Shown: piece by piece, positions 61,418 through 64,000 of the stretch
Numbering within the stretch: the stretch's first letter is position 1
Layout: each line of letters starts with the position of its first letter
NCBI GenBank assembly: GCA_016196035.1
Contig: JACPYM010000034.1
Location: 124,001-188,000, forward strand
Length of the DNA stretch: 64,000 nucleotides
Direction of reading: 5' to 3'
From: Acidobacteriota bacterium
GTDB taxonomy: Bacteria > Acidobacteriota > Blastocatellia > RBC074
The notes under the pieces: generated by a model
What the model was told of the DNA's origin: nothing
The model's database searches: none
Seen by the model: the letters and a program-made list of their open reading frames with translations, nothing else
Made by a program: the position numbers and the translations under genes

Positions 61418-62218
61418 ATGGCTACGAGGTTGCTAAATCTGCCCCAGGCCAATGTGCGGGCATACGTGGATGCGGAAGAACTGGCGTTAAAGGCCGCGCA
61501 TTATTTTGCGCGGCTGGCCGATCAATATGTGATCGGCGACGGCCTGTTCACCGTGGCGCTGTCGGGCGGCTCGACGCCGCAGGCGATGTTCAAGCTGTTG
61601 GCGCAGGAGCCGTTTTATTCGACCGTGCCCTGGTCAGAGATTCATTTCTTCTGGGCCGATGAACGCTGTGTGCCGCCGGATCATGCGGACAGTAACTATC
61701 GCGCGGCCTATGAACTGTTGCTGTCGAAAGTGCCGGTCAAGCCGGAAAACATCCAGCGCTTTAACAGCGAAGACGCCGAACCCGCGCGCGCCGCAGAGCT
61801 TTATTGCCTGCAATTGCAGAAATTTTTCTCTGCCGGGCTGGCGGCGAACCGCACGATCACCGCGCCGATCGCGGCGTTCCCGCGCTTCGATCTGGTGTTG
61901 CTGGGGATGGGGGCGGACGGGCATACCGCTTCGTTGTTTCCGGACACGGTGGCTCTCAAGGCGCAAGACCAAATTGCCGTCGCCAATTATGTCCCGCAAC
62001 TCGCTGCGCGCCGCCTGACCTTGACGGTCGGGTCTATCAACAACGCCCGCAATGTGACCTTTCTGGTCAGCGGCAAGGAAAAGGCCGAGACCTTGCGCCA
62101 AGTGCTGACTGGCCCGCCGCGCCCTGACGCCTTGCCCAGTCAACTGATCAAACCTGCCAATGGAACGCTGCTCTGGTTGGTGGATGAAGCGGCGGTGAGC
62201 GGTATGGGCAGGTTTTGA
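61418..62218 (+). CDS. pgl: 6-phosphogluconolactonase
   Basis: A 266-residue DevB-type lactonase, hydrolysing 6-phosphogluconolactone in the oxidative pentose phosphate pathway. Signatures: 'FTVALSGGSTPQAMFKLL', 'HFFWADERCVPPDHADSNYR' and 'GMGADGHTASLFP' with the catalytic His. The start codon follows the HAD stop directly. Glucose-6-phosphate dehydrogenase and 6-phosphogluconate dehydrogenase are not in the window. Confidence 0.93.
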   Translation: MATRLLNLPQANVRAYVDAEELALKAAHYFARLADQYVIGDGLFTVALSGGSTPQAMFKLLAQEPFYSTVPWSEIHFFWADERCVPPDHADSNYRAAYELLLSKVPVKPENIQRFNSEDAEPARAAELYCLQLQKFFSAGLAANRTITAPIAAFPRFDLVLLGMGADGHTASLFPDTVALKAQDQIAVANYVPQLAARRLTLTVGSINNARNVTFLVSGKEKAETLRQVLTGPPRPDALPSQLIKPANGTLLWLVDEAAVSGMGRF

Positions 62219-62313
62219 AGCTCCTTGCGTGTGACAGTCTGAAATCGGTTTGAACCTGATGCCCGGGGCGTTTGTGCATACGCCCTGCTTTACTCTTTCT
62301 GGAGGGACAAGCC

Positions 62314-64000
62314 ATGACTCGCTGGTTTTTGCTGCTCGGCCTGGCGTTAATCGCGCCGCTGTCTCTGCCTGCTCCGCGCGCGGCGCAACAGCCTGCTCCC
62401 CAAGTGAAACCCACACCCGCGCCCAAGCCTGGCGCATCACCCCAGACAACACCGCAAACGACCGAGCAAGACAACGTCGTCCGCATCTCGACCCAACTCG
62501 TGCAGATTGACGCCGTCGTGACCGACCGCAAGGGCAATCACCTAGACGATCTGCAAGAGGAAGAGTTTGAATTGCTGGTGGATGGTAAGAAACAGCCGCT
62601 TACCTATTTCTCGCTCACTAAACTCAAACGCGAAGCGGCTCCCGCCGCCTCTTCCAAAGATGCCAACGCGCCAAAAAATGCCGCGCCCACGACCATGCCC
62701 ACGCGCAATTTGGAACCGGAGCGAGTGGCGCGCACGATTGCCTTTGTAGTGGATGACCTGGGCCTCTCGTTTGAAAGTACGGCCTACACGCGCGACGCGC
62801 TGAAAAAATTTGTCAGCCAGCAAATGCAGGACGGCGATCTGGTCGGCATCATCCGCACCGGGCGCGGCCTTGGTGCATTGCAGCAATTCACCAGCGACAA
62901 ACGCATCCTGTATGCGGCCATAGACAAACTCACCTGGAATCCGATCAGCCGCGACATGATCCCGCGCTTTGGCGTCAACGATCCCGGCGCGTCGGCGGGC
63001 GAAGATGAAGATTCTCGCCAAGCGCGCCAGGACGCGCAAAATCGCTTCAATGAATTCCGTGACACGGTGTTTTCGGTCGGCACGCTGGGTGCGATCAATT
63101 TCGTCGTGCGCGGCTTGCGCGAATTGCCGGGGCGCAAAATGGTGGTGCTGGTTTCCGATGGCTTTCAACTTTTTGGACGCGACCGCGACAATACGCAGGT
63201 GCTCGACAATGTGCGCCGGCTGGTAGACCTCGCCAATCGTTCCAGCGTCGTGATCTATGCGCTCGATGCCAAAGGGCTGTTGCCGCTGGGCATGACCGCC
63301 GCCGACGACGTGAGCCAGATGTCGCAGCAACAGATCAACGAACGCTATTCCCAGCAATCCCAGGCGCTGGCCGATTCGCAAGAAGGGCTGACCTACGTGG
63401 CGCGCGAAACCGGCGGCTTTGCCATGCTCAACAACAACGATCTGAGCTTTGGCATCAAGCAGGTGCTGAAAGACAACGAGAGTTATTACCTGTTGGGCTT
63501 CGATCCCGAAGACAGCAGTTTCGACCGCAAGTTTCATGCGCTCAAAGTGCGCGTGACCCGCTCCGGCGTGCAAGTGCGCTCGCGTTCGGGCTTTCTGGGC
63601 ATTGCGGATTCAGCGCCGCGCCCGCAGCCCAAAACCCGCGATGAGCAGATTCTGGCGACGCTCTATTCGCCCTTTGGCGCACGCGATTTGTCGTTGCAGA
63701 TGACCTCGTTTTTTTTCAATGTCGAGCAACCATCAACGCCGGCAGCCACGGCTGCCGCGCCGTCGCCCAATGCCGCCGCGCCTAAGACGCAACCCAAGAC
63801 TGCAAATGACAAAGACAACAAAATGCCGCCCGGCACGCTCTCGTTTGTGCGCTCGTTCTTCCACATTGACGCCGACAAGCTGACGTTCACCGATCTGCCG
63901 GACAACAAGAAGGAACTCAAGCTGGAATTGGTCGCCTTCGCGTTTAACGAAGAAGGCGTCGTGGTGGATCAACATGGGCGCTCGTTCGCCGTCACGCTGG
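62314..64000 (+). CDS. Secreted VWFA-related acidobacterial protein (C-terminus cut by window edge)
   Basis: The plus strand reads open from ATG 62314 (GGAGGG before it) to the right edge, at least 562 residues. A signal peptide (about 1-28, ending APRAAQ) precedes a Pro/Thr-rich linker and a VWFA domain of the acidobacterial type (TIGR03436-like): 'VVRISTQLVQIDAVVTDRKG', 'TIAFVVDDLGLSFES', 'ELPGRKMVVLVSDGFQLF', 'YYLLGFDPED'. The first MIDAS site reads DDLGLS and not DxSxS, so classical metal binding is doubtful, in contrast to the protein at 34944. It follows the pgl gene by 95 nt. Its role is unknown. Confidence 0.88.
   Translation, partial: MTRWFLLLGLALIAPLSLPAPRAAQQPAPQVKPTPAPKPGASPQTTPQTTEQDNVVRISTQLVQIDAVVTDRKGNHLDDLQEEEFELLVDGKKQPLTYFSLTKLKREAAPAASSKDANAPKNAAPTTMPTRNLEPERVARTIAFVVDDLGLSFESTAYTRDALKKFVSQQMQDGDLVGIIRTGRGLGALQQFTSDKRILYAAIDKLTWNPISRDMIPRFGVNDPGASAGEDEDSRQARQDAQNRFNEFRDTVFSVGTLGAINFVVRGLRELPGRKMVVLVSDGFQLFGRDRDNTQVLDNVRRLVDLANRSSVVIYALDAKGLLPLGMTAADDVSQMSQQQINERYSQQSQALADSQEGLTYVARETGGFAMLNNNDLSFGIKQVLKDNESYYLLGFDPEDSSFDRKFHALKVRVTRSGVQVRSRSGFLGIADSAPRPQPKTRDEQILATLYSPFGARDLSLQMTSFFFNVEQPSTPAATAAAPSPNAAAPKTQPKTANDKDNKMPPGTLSFVRSFFHIDADKLTFTDLPDNKKELKLELVAFAFNEEGVVVDQHGRSFAVTL

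Noticed and set aside
62542-63573. 343-residue minus-strand ORF
   Set aside because: Antisense to the VWFA gene, which has signal peptide, ribosome site and family motifs.

Overview
The window comes from a soil-type acidobacterium (phylum Acidobacteriota). The class cannot be fixed from this window; Blastocatellia or a Solibacter relative would both fit. The assignment rests on families typical of that phylum: an Oar-like TonB receptor with a carboxypeptidase-like N-terminal domain, an ECF sigma factor of the acidobacterial type, large Ser/Thr kinases with a TolB-like and TPR sensor half, two VWFA-related acidobacterial proteins and a secreted protein with the 'Solibacter C-terminal' domain. 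No rRNA, tRNA, CRISPR array, transposase or phage gene was seen. Two genes run off the ends (TonB receptor at the left, VWFA protein at the right).

Layout. 1-7.8 kb, minus strand: TonB receptor, then a run of an adenylate-forming ligase, a HemN-like radical SAM enzyme, a SnoaL-like protein, a flavin halogenase-like oxidoreductase and a CPA2 antiporter, which looks like a small tailoring or secondary-metabolite set. 8-10 kb, plus: DUF3311 protein with a sodium:solute symporter. 10.2-19.3 kb, plus: ECF sigma factor and three tandem paralogous receptor kinases; an 11-bp tandem repeat runs into the start codon of the third. 19.3-28.6 kb: small P-loop kinase, secreted TP-repeat protein, MFS transporter, cytochrome c, lipoprotein, nucleoside-type MFS, secreted PPC protein. 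28.9-37.2 kb, plus: NtrB/NtrC-type pair, then beta-carbonic anhydrase, SulP transporter (frameshifted before its STAS domain), universal stress protein, VWFA protein and TerC behind a candidate manganese riboswitch. A sigma-54 promoter sits in front of the carbonic anhydrase.

37.4-53.8 kb, minus: ThuA protein, then a complete YbhGFSR-type efflux operon (zinc-ribbon protein, STAS protein, TolC, HlyD adaptor, double ABC ATPase, two permeases) preceded by a sigma-54 promoter and two palindromic upstream sites. The adjacent upstream gene is a 1580-residue sigma-54 activator with seven tandem GAF domains. 54-62.2 kb: RluA pseudouridine synthase, secreted hypothetical, PfkB sugar kinase, DUF2442/DUF4160 pair, then a pentose-phosphate set (transaldolase-phosphoglucose isomerase fusion, Cof-type HAD phosphatase, 6-phosphogluconolactonase).

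The most unusual features are: (i) the 11-bp repeat, whose units form chained start/stop (ATGA) four-codon mini-ORFs leading into a kinase gene; (ii) the paired regulator plus sigma-54 promoter architectures; (iii) at least a dozen long, sequence-unrelated inverted repeats in intergenic gaps, including one in each of the four successive gaps of the efflux operon.
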